Assembly: GCF_000150275.1 (NCBI RefSeq)
Contig: NW_002060976.1
Coordinates: forward strand, 255,281 to 319,280
Source: Trichoplax adhaerens
Taxonomy: Eukaryota > Placozoa > Uniplacotomia > Trichoplacea > Trichoplacidae
Direction of reading: 5' to 3'
DNA: 64,000 nt
A program made the translations under genes and the position numbers. The stretch's first letter is position 1, and each line of letters starts with the position of its first letter. Positions 1 to 12,800 of the stretch are shown here, piece by piece. Under the pieces are notes generated by a model. It was not told the origin of the DNA, made no database searches, and saw only the letters and a list, made by a program, of their open reading frames with translations.

Positions 1-294
1 GTTTTGCGGTCTGCATGCATGAAGACTGTGAGCTATCTAAGTACACTACTGACCACCACCCAGTGTTTCGACCACTATACTGTAGCATGGCCTAAACGAC
101 AACAGTTTGCAGGAAGCTGGATAACCTTAAGGTCAACTACCCAATCATGACTACTGCCCCTGGTAGATGGCAAGGGAGTAGAGGTTGGATTGCCATTTCA
201 ATATGGCGTTTCAGCATCGCTGAAATCATTTGCAAATTTGCAAACTTTCTCCCAACTTTTAACTTATTATTGGCAGCCATTGCATCGATGAAAG

Positions 295-3200
295 ATGGAG
301 TTTCATTCTCGACGTTCTCCAGATTATCTGTCGCCATGGATGTGTAGCAAGTAGTCAACCCCTTGCGAGTCAAGTAGGCTTGGAGATTCTACGCCAAGGT
401 GGTAATGCTGCTGATGCTGCAGTTGGTGTGGCCGCGGCACTCAATGTCACCGAGCCTTGCAGTACTGGCATCGGAGGGGATTGCTTTTGCTTGTTTTATC
501 ATGCAGGCAAAAAGCAAGTGCTTGGATTAAATGCCAGGTTAGGCTAATATTATTACATTGAGAGTACTGTAGAGAGAGAGTAGAACGTCTTGCAAGAAGA
601 CGTTCGATTTCGACTGCTATCCTTAAACCATACGATGATTTATCTCTTCATCCAATGTCGTCTTGTGTTTTTGCTGGTTGGATGACAATGTATTTTTGCT
701 TTTTGGATGATAATGATGCTAGCATAGAATAGGAGTATAGTATTTTTGCTAAGATGGTGCCACCTCCCTCTACAATGTCGTGTTGTATTTTTACTTGTTT
801 GATGATAACGATCCTAGCATGGAATAGGAGTAGTGTGAGATTGCTAGGATAGTGTCTAACATTCTTGCATTCAGCAAGGATAGCGCAACGTCTTAAGAAA
901 GTGTCATCATTCTTACTCTACTCTTCTACCACTAGACTTATTCAATAGGATGATCCACCTCTCTCTACAATGTCGTGTTGTATTTTTACTTGTTTGATGA
1001 TAACGACCCTAGCATGGAAAAGGAGTAGTGTGCGATTGCTAGGATGGTGTCTAATATTCTTGCATTCAGCAAGGATAGTGTAACGTCTAGAGAAAGTGTC
1101 ATCATTCTTACTCTACTCTTCTGCAACTAGACTTATTCAATAGGATGATCCATATCTCTCTACAATGTCGTGTTGTATTTTGGCTTGTTTGATGATGACG
1201 ATGCTAGCATGGAATAGGAGTATAGTATTTTTGCTTGCTTGAAGCTAACGATGCTAGCATGGAATAGAAGTAGTGTGCGATTGCTAGGATGGTGTCTAAC
1301 GTTCTTGCATTCAGCAAGGATAGCGTAACGTCTAGAGAAGGTGTCATCATTCTTACTCTACTCTTCTACAACTAGACTTACTCAATAGGATGATCCATAT
1401 ATCTCTACAATGTCGTGTTGTATTTTGGTTTGTTTGATGATGACGATGCTAGCATGGAATAGGAATAGCGTGCGACTGTTAAGATGCTATCCTAGATCAG
1501 GCTAACAATCTTGCATTCAGAATGGATAGCGTAACTTCTTGAGAAAGTATCATCATACTTACTCTACTCTTCTACATCTAGACCTATTCAGTAAGATAAT
1601 CCATATCTCTCTACAATGTCGCATCGTATTTTTGCTTGTTTAATGATAATGATGCTAGAATGGAACAGGAATAGCGTGCAAATGCTAAGATGGTGTCCTA
1701 GGTCGGGCTAACATTCTTGCATTCAGCAAAGATAGCATAACATCTTGAGAAAGTATCATCATTCTCACTCAACTCTTCTACACCTAGACCTATTCAATAA
1801 GATGATCCATAGCTCTCTACAATGTCGTGTTGTGTTTTAGCTTGTTTGATGATAATGACATTATAGTGGAATGGAAGTAGCGTTCAATTGCTAAGATAGT
1901 GTCCTAGGCTTCCGTGTCTTAATTAAGTTAAGCCAACATCCTTGCATTCCGCTAGGGGAGCGGGATCAACATGGATCTGGAAGTTCTAGAGTCAAAAATA
2001 ACTTAATATTGTAGGAGTCGGACATCCATGCTGATCCGGATGATCCATCTCTCCATAGAATGTGTTTTGGCTTGTTTGATGATGTTGATTGACATTATAA
2101 TGGAATAGGAGTAGCTTGCGATTGCTAAGATAGTGTCCTAGGTCTCCAAACAGTTAATATACTGTACAGTACTGTAATAGTGCCATTTTAACTTTCAAGA
2201 CCAATTACGACAGTATCTATAATTTATTTATACGCCCCCCCCATTTGCATAAGATTAATATACGAGTATTCATATTTACTTTAGTGGTCGTTGTCCTGCT
2301 GGTCTAAACATCAATGTCTTGGCAGAACAGGGCATTACCGACAAATTGCCATGGTTCAGTCCACATGCAATAACCGTTCCAGGCGCGGCTGCTGGATGGG
2401 TTGATACGGTAGAAAAATTTGGTAGCGGTAAGGTGAGTCAATGTGAAATGCTAATAGATCCATTAGACATCGAACACCCCTACCAGTTGCACAGTCAATA
2501 ATGCTGAAATGACTGTTTACAATTCTTTAGACCACAGTAGTATGTATATAAATACAGTTATACTCTAAACTGCTATACGTATTATGATAGAATGCAATTG
2601 ATCATGATTATGGAATTGCAGCTCTATATTCAAAGATCCAAATCGATCGACACTCCACGCATTGTACCAGACCAATCCACATGATTTCAAAAGATACTCA
2701 CGACCTTCCTCGAACATGCTCATCCATTTAGACTATGGAGGTCTACATCTTAGTTGAATAGTGATATTGTAACAAAATCAGTCCATCTTCATCGACATCT
2801 GGATTCAACAACTTACCTTACATAATGTTCTGAGTACAGTCACGACAATTGAATCGATAGTGATGCTATTCTTATATGCTATTTATTTCTGAACTATAAT
2901 TGCTGTTAATATTTTGTACTACAATATATATACAATGGCTATGGTAATGAAAAATAAAATTGTTTGATTTATAGCTGGATTTGGGACAAATTTTACAGCC
3001 AGCTATCGAATTAGCAGAATATGGTTTTCCTGTTCATCCGGTCGCAGCGCATCATTGGCAGGTTGGAGCACCCTTATTGACTAATCCAAAAAATCGTTTT
3101 GGTTACGAAATGCTTTTGAACGGTAAACCACCTAAGGCTGGCGAAATTATGAAAATGCCAAATCTTGCACGGACTTTTAGGGTTGGTTATGCTATGATAA

Positions 3201-5944
3201 GCAATAGTATTCATATCTATCATGCGAATTTGTTTATGTGAATAGCAGTACTGTGACATCAAAGTTGGGTTTTGATCAATGAACGTTGCTGTAGGAGATC
3301 ATTTCTTGCAGAATGGTAGTATTATATATGTCCATCAAAATATTTTAATCCTACAACTATATATGGAATAATGTACCAAATAACTTCTGATCGGTACATC
3401 TACAGTATAGGAAATCATTTGACACCTTATTAATTAATTAATAAGTTGATAAGTTTTGCCCCTAATACAAAATTAATATCAATCATATAGCCGCATATGG
3501 AATTCTGTTCACGGTACGGTATAAAGTTACTGAACCTCTCTTAAGTGAGCACATTATCGTAAACCGTCAGTAAAGCGACGGGAGCTTGCACTAATATATA
3601 TATATATATATATATATATTATACAGTATGAATGAGTGGGTAAGAGTGTTCCACATAGCTAAAAATGGAGAGTTACTGTAAGATTAGAGAAATGCGGTAC
3701 GTATATCAGTATATGTCATACACTCTACTACTACACAGTACACGGTATAAAGTTACTGAACCTCTGACAGGTCTACGACAAATGGTAATACTATCTGTTA
3801 AATGAGCACATTATCGTAAACCGTCAGCAAAGCGACGGGAGTTTGCACTAGTAATTCATGATTAGTGAAGCGTAGGAATTATTTAACTTCTTTTAGCAAG
3901 TTTTCTCTATCATAACATTTCAATCCTACAAATGAAATATTGTTCAAGTTGATGCTTGATCAGTTTCTTGTTGGTAATTATTTGACTCTTTTATAATCAT
4001 TCAGTAAGATTTATCCCTATCATAATATTAATTTTAACCTTGTATAGATTCAGCTTTAAGATGACTCTTGATTTGTACAGCGTAAGAAATCATTAAACTT
4101 TTATAGTATATAATAGTAAGATTGATTTATATCATATGTTATTATTATGAGTAGAATAATACCCGAGGTAATTCTTAATCATCAAATAGTATATCTTTCA
4201 ATACTTACAGTAAATTGAATAAGATTTATCTCGATCATATCATTGTAATTGTGTCTACAATTGAAAATAATACTTCTACGAGGTAATTCTCGATCAGCTA
4301 AGCTTAGGAAATTATTCAACTCCTTATTGTTAAGCGTTCATCTCCGCTAATTTTATCAAACATTTTCTTAATTAATATTACTATTAAATAGGAGCTAGCC
4401 ACGCAAGGGAAAAATGGTTTTTATAGCGGACGGATAGCTAATGCGATTGTTGACATTGTAAAAGAACACGGCGGTTTAATGACCCTCGACGACCTATCTA
4501 GTCATTATAATACTTTCGATGACCCCATATGTGTCAATTATAAAGGAATTAATGTATGGGAAATCCCGCCTAATGGTCAAGGCATTACTGCTTTGCTAGC
4601 GCTTAACTTGCTAAAAGGATACGATTGGAATGGTATGCAATTTTAACTTCCAGTGTCTCAAAATAACGTCAATCTTGTTATATAATATCGATAAATATTA
4701 TCATCCTTACATTTCCATATTTCACCTTTGACTAGGTATCGAGCATAACAGTACTCAGTACTTACATACTTTAATCGAAGCAATGCGCATAAGTTTCGCT
4801 GACTCGTCGTGGTATGTCGCTGATCCAGAACAAGTCAATATACCTATTAAGGAATTATTGTCCAATCGCTATGCTAATGAACGACGACAGCTAATAAAAT
4901 CTGATCGGTTAGCAATCATTCAAATAGGTGTAATAATAGCGTTATCGTAATGAAATTTTGTCGAGATAGGAGTAAAGTAAAATCGGTTTAAATTGCGTAA
5001 CCTGAAGATAAAACAAACTTGGCTTATTATTTCTACTACTAAAAGCGAGGCTGTAAGTCTGTAACTAATACTGGATCATCGTTACATAAATTCTAGGGCT
5101 ACAGTATCAGTTGAAAAAGGGAAACCATTCAATTGTAGTGATACAGTTTATTTTGCAACAGCTGACAACGAAGGCAACGCATGTTCATTTATTAATAGCA
5201 ATTACATGGGTTTTGGAACTGGCATCATTCCGGAAGGTTGCGGCTTTACATTACAGGTTAGAAATTGGATATATTCCTTTTATATTTCAACTGCATTAAT
5301 GGAGTATTCATTTTCATTTAATACTGATATTATTGGAATAATTCACTGTTGATGTCCTGTACAGAACCGTGGATCAAATTTTTCTTTAGAAAAAGATCAC
5401 CCGAACATTTTAGCACCTCGGAAAAGACCTTATCACACAATCATTCCCGGAATGGCGACATGTGCATCTTCTGGCGATCTTTACGCTAGCTTTGGCGTGA
5501 TGGGTGGCTTCATGCAGCCGCAAGGACACGTGCAGGTAGACAACGCTATATACTGCTTGTATCTGTATCATACATCTTTTTGACAGGATTGGGTTTTGGC
5601 AAAATTACATATATTTGCTCTTGTTCGCTACGAAATCTTAGGTAATGTTGAACATGATTGACTTCGACATGAACCCTCAACAGGCCTTGGATGCCGCAAG
5701 ATTTTGCGTTGGAAGTGGGCATAAAGGAAGCGCCGGTGGAGTTAATTTAGAAAAAGGTTTACCGTGTGATACCCGTGATAATTTAGCGGATATGGGTCAT
5801 GATGTAAGTGATCTAATCGAAGGGCATGGACGAGCGCTATTTGGCCGAGGACAAATCATCTTAAGGAAAGAGGATGGCAACGGTTGTCGCACCTGGTGGG
5901 CAGGCTCCGATCCAAGAGCGGATGGATTAGCCATTGGCTATTAG
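295..5944 (+). CDS. Gamma-glutamyltransferase-like (YwrD-type) Ntn-hydrolase, 8 exons, frameshift in exon 1
   Basis: Exons: 295-537, 2285-2432, 2975-3181, 4392-4632, 4736-4907, 5097-5256, 5365-5535, 5642-5944, all with GT-AG introns. The family cleaves gamma-glutamyl bonds of glutathione-type substrates and self-processes at a threonine. Seen here: an N-terminal [20 protein letters not shown] block, then [16 protein letters not shown], then [11 protein letters not shown]. In exon 6, [11 protein letters not shown] carries the likely nucleophile Thr, about residue 353. That gives a small subunit of about 195 residues, usual for the family. [14 protein letters not shown] and RPYHTIIPG follow. 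The exons sum to 1644 nt (548 codons including stop) only if one base near 322 is omitted. ATG 295 begins a family-like MEFHSRRSP, but the frame then slips by +1 into [12 protein letters not shown]. This may be a sequence error, an allele or a real lesion. The bacterial-like YwrD subtype is from memory of the family. It converges with the minus-strand afadin-like gene, whose stop lies 0.94 kb away. Confidence 0.9.
640..2140. repeat. Degenerate tandem repeat (minisatellite) in intron 1 of the GGT-like gene
   Basis: The anchor tacaatgtcg begins at 771, 966, 1161, 1406, 1612 and 1818, giving spacings of 195, 195, 245, 206 and 206 bp. Degenerate flanking units lie near 650 and 2055. Each unit has the same order of words: tgatccat, ctctctacaatgtcg, a tttgatgataacgatgctag stretch, attcttgcattcagcaagga, and tcatcattcttactctactc. 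The 245 bp unit contains an internal ~50 bp duplication of the cgatgctagcatggaatag part. No coding frame is maintained. It accounts for most of the 1.75 kb intron. Confidence 0.9.
3511..3853. repeat. Direct repeat pair around a (TA)n microsatellite, intron 3 of the GGT-like gene
   Basis: The two copies lie at about 3511-3594 and 3741-3853. They share cggtataaagttactgaacc, then gagcacattatcgtaaacc, then gcgacggga and ttgcacta. The second copy carries roughly 30 extra bases after gaacctct. Between them, at about 3592-3620, is an uninterrupted (TA)n run. The pair may be two fragments of one small dispersed element; no ends or target duplications were found. Confidence 0.75.
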
Positions 5945-6885
5945 TAACTTCCTGATTAAACTCTTAGTTTAATTTATCTATAAAGGGAATCACTTGTATG
6001 ATTTTAGGATCTAGCAACCCTAGAATATCCAATTAATCAACTCTTACATGCATTACACGAGTACTTTCTTCATTCTTAAATGAATATTACGTTTTTTTAA
6101 TTTTATTTTTATAACTTATACAATTTTAAGAATTACACTACCAGTTATCCTTCGTTTGAATATAATTTTAAAAAATATTAAAATTGCTAAAACTTGTTTT
6201 ATCTCCGATAATGCGTGATTGAAGTTTTTCTTAGTATATTTTGATCAATTGATCTTAATTATAGCACGAACTTGAACTCTTTCATTGTAAATGCATGAAC
6301 TATAAATTATTTCATTCACTTAGTATTACTACCTTAAATTGCTGCTAAAACCTGGGCTTAGTCAACCTTATCTCCATTCCATAGAAGCTTATATTTAAGT
6401 GCAATAAACATGTTGTAACAAGTGTAATTTATGCCAGAATTAACCTGACACAACAAAATTTTATCTTATTAGCCCAAGTTTAGGTTTTTAACCAATAGCT
6501 GACCTACATGACCATGAAAGATACAGCATATCTAAGAGTTTACGCAAGCTTACGAATATTACGTTCATAAATGATATACGCTGCTCTAAAATAATTATAG
6601 ATGTCAGTATTGGTAATATGACATAGTTGAACACCATTAGTGCATAGACCGCAGAGTAATTTAAAAGAATTAAAATTTTTCTCTATATGATAAATGTATC
6701 ATTAATATGTAATTATCAAATCACTTTTTATACGAGTATATAGGTCATAAGCAGAAAAATAATGTTACACATGATTTACATCCACAAAGTGTACAGTCTA
6801 TCGTATCATTGACAACCTTTATGGCTTACGATAATAACACTATAGTAGAAAGATAAAATGGAGAAATATAACGTAATAAGTTGTT
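5945..6885. other. Intergenic spacer between two converging genes
   Basis: AT-rich spacer of about 0.94 kb. It should hold the 3' untranslated regions of the plus-strand GGT-like gene and the minus-strand afadin-like gene. No exon-like open frame was found on either strand, so there is no room for the long proline-rich tail seen in vertebrate afadin. Confidence 0.6.
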
Positions 6886-9800
6886 TTATAGGCATGAAAA
6901 CGGTATGTTTTGAGGCATTTTGGATAGCGTTAGAGTAAGATTGCTTCCACCCCGTCGGATAATAGCAAGTGCACTATGGACAAAAACAGAGACATTAATT
7001 TTACTCTAAAGTTCTATATACGAATATAAGTTTTACTAGATAGTAAATAATTAGCTAGTTCGAAAAAGACCATGATGTATGCTCAATCTTATCTCTTAGG
7101 GTAAAATAAATTATTATATGAATAGGTAGTTTTCTTACAGAAGTAAATTACCTCGAATACTCGACGCCAGATAAACTGATGCCGTTAACAGCTATGATTT
7201 TATCACCGGAGCTTATACGATTACCCTATTTAACAAATGGCATGTCAAATATTTCAATTTTACTCCCACATATACGACTCTAAATTTTAAATTATTGTAA
7301 CATAGTAGCATATGATTTTATTACTCTAAGAGTGATTCTAGGCAGTAGTGACTCTACTACATTCTCCCTGGTAGTAACAAAATCTTTCCAAATGGGTATC
7401 TGAAACTTTACCTACCGATGATGCAATTCCCTCTGGTTTAACCTCTGCAACAAAGACTCCCTCTTTACGAAATACGGATTTCTAATTTTAAAATTAGATA
7501 AATGTAAAGTCTTATTGAACTGCGTAAAATTATAGTCTATTAATTCATTTACTAGAAATAAGCAATTAGAATTATAGATTACTTACAGTCCCGTCTACAA
7601 GTCCTAAACCTAAATCACCATGCCTTTTGTGTAATATCACAGTAGTCACTTCACGATCCTCAATTAATTGATCTCGGACTATTAAATCGTGCTTGGACTG
7701 TGCTGACGAAATATCGTTTGTTTCGCAATCGACGAATATTTCTTTGTCATCGCGAATTGGACTTTCATCAATCTCGGCAAAAATAATATCATCTATATCC
7801 GTCGAATTGGCGAATAAAGACGTACTGTCTGATTTTAGCCACTGTTGTATTCTATTACTATTAATCTTAGGAGTAGATCCATCGCTGTCTGTTAACTACT
7901 CAAAGAATAATCCGAATTATGCGTATGTTACGAAAAGCTATTAAAGATATGCACATCAATATCACTGAACTGATTACTCAAGATAATATACCTTTTTACT
8001 TTTGGTGACTTCTGGACGAGAATACTTTGACTTTATTTTTTCACATCTTTTATCATTACAGTCTTTAGACACTTTAGATCCACCATCGATCACATTGCTA
8101 TTTTGCAGTACGGTACTCTTATTAGTCTAGGAAATGGTTATAAAAGAAATGGTTAACATCTTTAATACTTCTACTGCCGCTTCAGTATCAGAATAAGACA
8201 ATCAGCAGTAGTTGATCAGATTATTTTTATAAACGTGTTTACCGTTTTGGGGAAATACCTGTTTAATCATATCAGCATTTCTACAATCTTTTCGTCCATC
8301 ATAAGAAACTTGCTCCAGGAACATTTCCGGATCATACTCGTAAGAAGAGCGACGAGAGTTTGTATGCGTCAAATTATCACACATTTTCATTAAAGCATCA
8401 GTGATAGAGCTGAAGAATCAAAAAATAATGTTACGGCTGCGATATTTTTGATATAAGTTATTAGCTATCGCAGAAAATTCCAGTTTTCAAAGATATGGAT
8501 ATGAGAGAAAACGCAGAAATGCTGCTCATAAGATAAGTATCTCGCTATATCTAAAGTAGTTTCTGAAGTTAAAATAAATTATAAATGCTACATAAGAGGA
8601 ATAGAGAGCACGTATGTGTTTAGTTATAACATAAGTGATGAAACAGAGAAGCTTATTTTATGTAATTCTTTTCTAGTCGTAATTTACCTTTTGCACTTAA
8701 TTGAAATTTTTCTACTTATTTTTTTCTCAATCTGATCCATAAATTTACTTTGATCCATGGATGATCTTCTTTCTGTTTTAATGAAACATTGGGTTATTTA
8801 GCCGACAATTTAAATGAAACCAGATGGAATAAAGCTATTGCATAGACAAATACGAAAATGTTAGAAGTAATTACAATAATTACCTCGAGAAGCATTATTT
8901 AGGATTTGGATATTTTGATACAGCATCCCTTCTGGGGGATCACCATCTAGATTAACGATATAATCTTTGGCCGGTAATGAAAAGAATTCATTTATTTGCC
9001 ATGGTGCCACAAGTTGAACTATACAAAAAAGATAATTTTCGTTACAGATGCTGAAGAAAGCAAATATAGGATATAAACAATTATAAGAAACTGAAATGCT
9101 ACCTCACCTGTGCTTAAGACTTCTTGTGAGACATGCTGAGGTGGTAGCCAAAGCATAGGAGGAATGACATAGGAATTAAATTGATGCTTACTCATGAACC
9201 AATGCAGCTGTGGTGCGGTGAGTTTGTTATAGGTAGATGATAACTTCTCCCATGAAGACTTTTTATAATAGCAAATGACAAAAAAATCCGTCAAAATGCA
9301 TTCATAATATCATCATCGTTTGCATTTAACATTAATTTGGGGATAGTAACGATTAAATCAAAGTTCTATTTACTTGGGTATTTATTTAAAAGCCAAACAA
9401 TTATACTCGTACAGCGTATTGGAATGAAAACTATTACCTGAAAGAGATGTTGTGGTATTGAGGCTAATAAATGGGCAACTTGAATTGCAGATCCCATTTT
9501 ATCCGTTGCCAAGTAATTAAGATCGACTTGATTAGTCCAGTTTAGAATGTTATTCAAATTTTGTTGCAAGGATATACCGTGAGATTGATCATAATTGCCG
9601 CTAACACCATATTTTATAGTAATGTCTAAAATCTTATAATTGAGGAATTCCAAGATGTTGGATAAACAAGCATTTCTTGCTTCAGGGTGTAAATCGTAGA
9701 GAGTGGATAAGTCATAAACTGCATTAAGAATTGTAGCAATGGAAGAGAAAGAGATATTTCGAAAAATATCAATAACATTTCCAGTCAGGGAATTTTTTTC

Positions 9801-12800
9801 TGACGAATAATTAGCAGATTCTGAAATACTTTTGCGCAAAATCTACAAAAGGAAAAGCAAACCTTTAATATTACTTTCAAAACAGATCAAATTATAGATG
9901 ATTTCTGCCAAACTAAGTAATTATTATATGAAGAAATTGCTCAGCTCTATTGATTAAGCACTTACTTTGATTATGATGGAAACAATTTGCGATAAAGATT
10001 GTTGTGAAACATTAGTTAGCAAATGAAAATCATTGCTTTTAACTTCTTTAATAAGAGAATGTGTATTGACAAAGTGCAATACTTCTATGGTATTTGCTAT
10101 CCATAAAACGAGATTGGATAAAGTTGGTAGTACCGCATTTAATTTTTCAGTGGCATCCTTTCCTCTAAATGTGCGAAGGAATCAGAAATTTTAATTATCT
10201 GGCATTTCACAACTCAGCTTCTATATTCTAATCGATAATCAGCTATGAGCAATTTGAAGATTTTTGAGCCAGATAGTATGTTAGCGATATTACGATATTA
10301 AAAATTCGACTATAAAACTTTGATATTTGCACCAGGCAACTTTCCAATTTAAATTTGTTGATATTTTGAGATAATTAACTACTATCGATATGCAATAGTT
10401 TTGAAGATACTGTGTAATAACCTCACTGCGACTAGCATACATTATTCTATCCAAGCCATTACATACTGATGCTTTAATAGTTTTATATTATTATTCAGAT
10501 ATTCGGGAATCAAACCTTGGGAGAAGCTGAGATTTAAGAGTAGTTATGGCCTCCTGCAAAATAGAAGCGTGATAACATTTAATTTTCGTCATTTTGTTAT
10601 GATATAGCAAAGCTATAGATTGATTAATGGCTAATAATGTCTGTAGATGGTGCCAATCATTTCATCAATATCAAACACTATTTAACGAAAGATATGAAAG
10701 TACGAAGTAGGAAAATATAGCCTTGTACAGTTATAAAATTACCTCATTATTATTTTTTAGCATTTGATATATTTTGTCGGTAAACAGTATGGTGGATTCT
10801 TTGCCATGATTTTTAATGGAATATTCTAAGCTCATAGCAAGGACATATGCTGGTGCTAACTTGAACGTTTGAGTCATTGCCGGATCAGCTAAAATATTGA
10901 TAGAAGATAATAGCTGATTTTCCTGTTCTAGACCATATTCTAATTCCAGTCGGTTATCGTCCTTCGGTGATGAAGGTTCATTTTGGTTAATAAACGAAGG
11001 TATGTAGGCTTCGTTTTTCTCAAAAACGGAACCATCAAAATCTAATTCGTCTTCAAAATTCGTTTGAGTTTGGATGCTAACCTTGGGTATGATCTATAAC
11101 GCAAATTGCAACGGGAAAAAAGCTATTAGCATAATTAATTTGGAAATTACTTCTAAGAAATTACTCTATATTAACCCTATTGGACAATACCTCTGAAGAT
11201 GGATTAGACTGAGTTGGTGCGGGTGCTGGAATTGAATTTAGCCAAGAAATTTGCAATGCCGAATCTGAAACTTTTTTGGGATTTTTATAGATGAACAAAT
11301 AGTAACGTCCGAAGCCAATTAAATCCCCTGGCGTAAGTTTTGTTTCAGCAACAATCTTGACGTTATTAACAGTTACTAGGGCGCCTTCGAATGGACTCAG
11401 CCAGACATCAGTTACAGCCTCACTAGAATCCGAGTCTTGATCATCTGAAATCTAAGTAATAAGCTGCAAGTTAGCTAAATGCATTCTACACTATCCTGAT
11501 TGGGTCGATTTAAACTTAAGCTACCTCGTGCTGATCTTCATTAACGGAACGATTGTAAATCCAGCAATGCTGTGGTAAGATATCAGGTGATCGAAGAAGA
11601 ATTTCATTTTCGGTTGTACAATCGCCACTGTAACGAAAGCAAACTAGTATAACGCGTTGTAATATATTATAAATATATTCATCTTCTTTTAATTCAAAGC
11701 CACGTATCATGACAAAATGAGGACATTGGGAGGAGGATTTGGATAATTTACGCGAAGGTGGTGTTGGGGTTTCATCATCCGATTTTATACGATCGGATTG
11801 AATCCCTTCATCCTGCAGTTGTTCATGTTGTGCATGGTCTTGTTGCTGTTGCGTCGATAATTGAGCAGGATAAACCATTTCCAATACATTTTCATGCGAA
11901 GAAAAACTCTTTACCAGCCTTTTCCGTAAATTTTCCAATCCTGTAGAGGATTCGAAATCAGCTAGGTATGCTAAAGCATCGGTTTTCCACAACAGCTCAA
12001 AACGCCGTTCATACTCTGGTGCTACTTGCCAAAATGTTTGCAATGCTAGTGGCTGCTCATAGTCATCAAGTACTCTAAGGTAAAGGGGCTGAGATTGATC
12101 AGATTTACTACCACTGTTGCCTTTACTAAATCGCCGACTTGTCTTACGATCTTTAGCCGAATAGATTATTTCACATAAAGCGTAATACTTGCGATTAGTA
12201 ATGTCTAATTTTAATCTTTCAATTGCTTCTTTAATCACTTTTTTAACATTCACACGATTTGAAATCATCAAGGGTTCGGGTCGAATGCCATTTGTCACAT
12301 TAATGTTAGCATATAAGCGAAAGATTGAAGGATAAAATAGTGAATTATCACCTCCATATTCAGTTACTGGAGTCTTCTTGCAGTTAGAAGTAGCTTTGCT
12401 AGACATAGACATGGTTCTGCTGCTCTTAGAAAACAAGGCAGATAAAGATGATAGCCCTTTCTGCTTCCCTTTACTTTTCTTGCTGTTGAAACTGCCTTGA
12501 TCCGTAAAGTAGCTTCCTTCTTCAGGCGATTTAAGAGTTGGTGAATCTGTTCCGGCATCTTCGGTGCTTCGAGTTCTAATTTTAATCGAACCGATGGAAA
12601 TTGGACGACTACTTGATCTTACTCGTGAAATACTAGTCTGTTTCACAGCTGCGATAGCCTCTGCAGGCTTATTCGCATTAGGGTCGGACATACTTCTTAA
12701 TCTCACTTCGCTATCTGGAAAGTATGAAACTTAAATTAAATGAAATTCTAATAGTTAAATTTATATTTTACCGACTAATTAGATTGATAGCTGATAGTTG

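Noticed and set aside
137-373. 78-codon minus-strand ORF
   Set aside because: It lies opposite the first exon of the GGT-like gene, which has clear homology on the plus strand.
640-2140. CRISPR-like regular repeats
   Set aside because: Units are ~200 bp with no short repeat/unique spacer pattern, and the host is a eukaryote with introns; it is an intronic minisatellite.
11758-11946. 62-codon plus-strand ORF
   Set aside because: Shadow of the large afadin RA2/FHA exon on the other strand.
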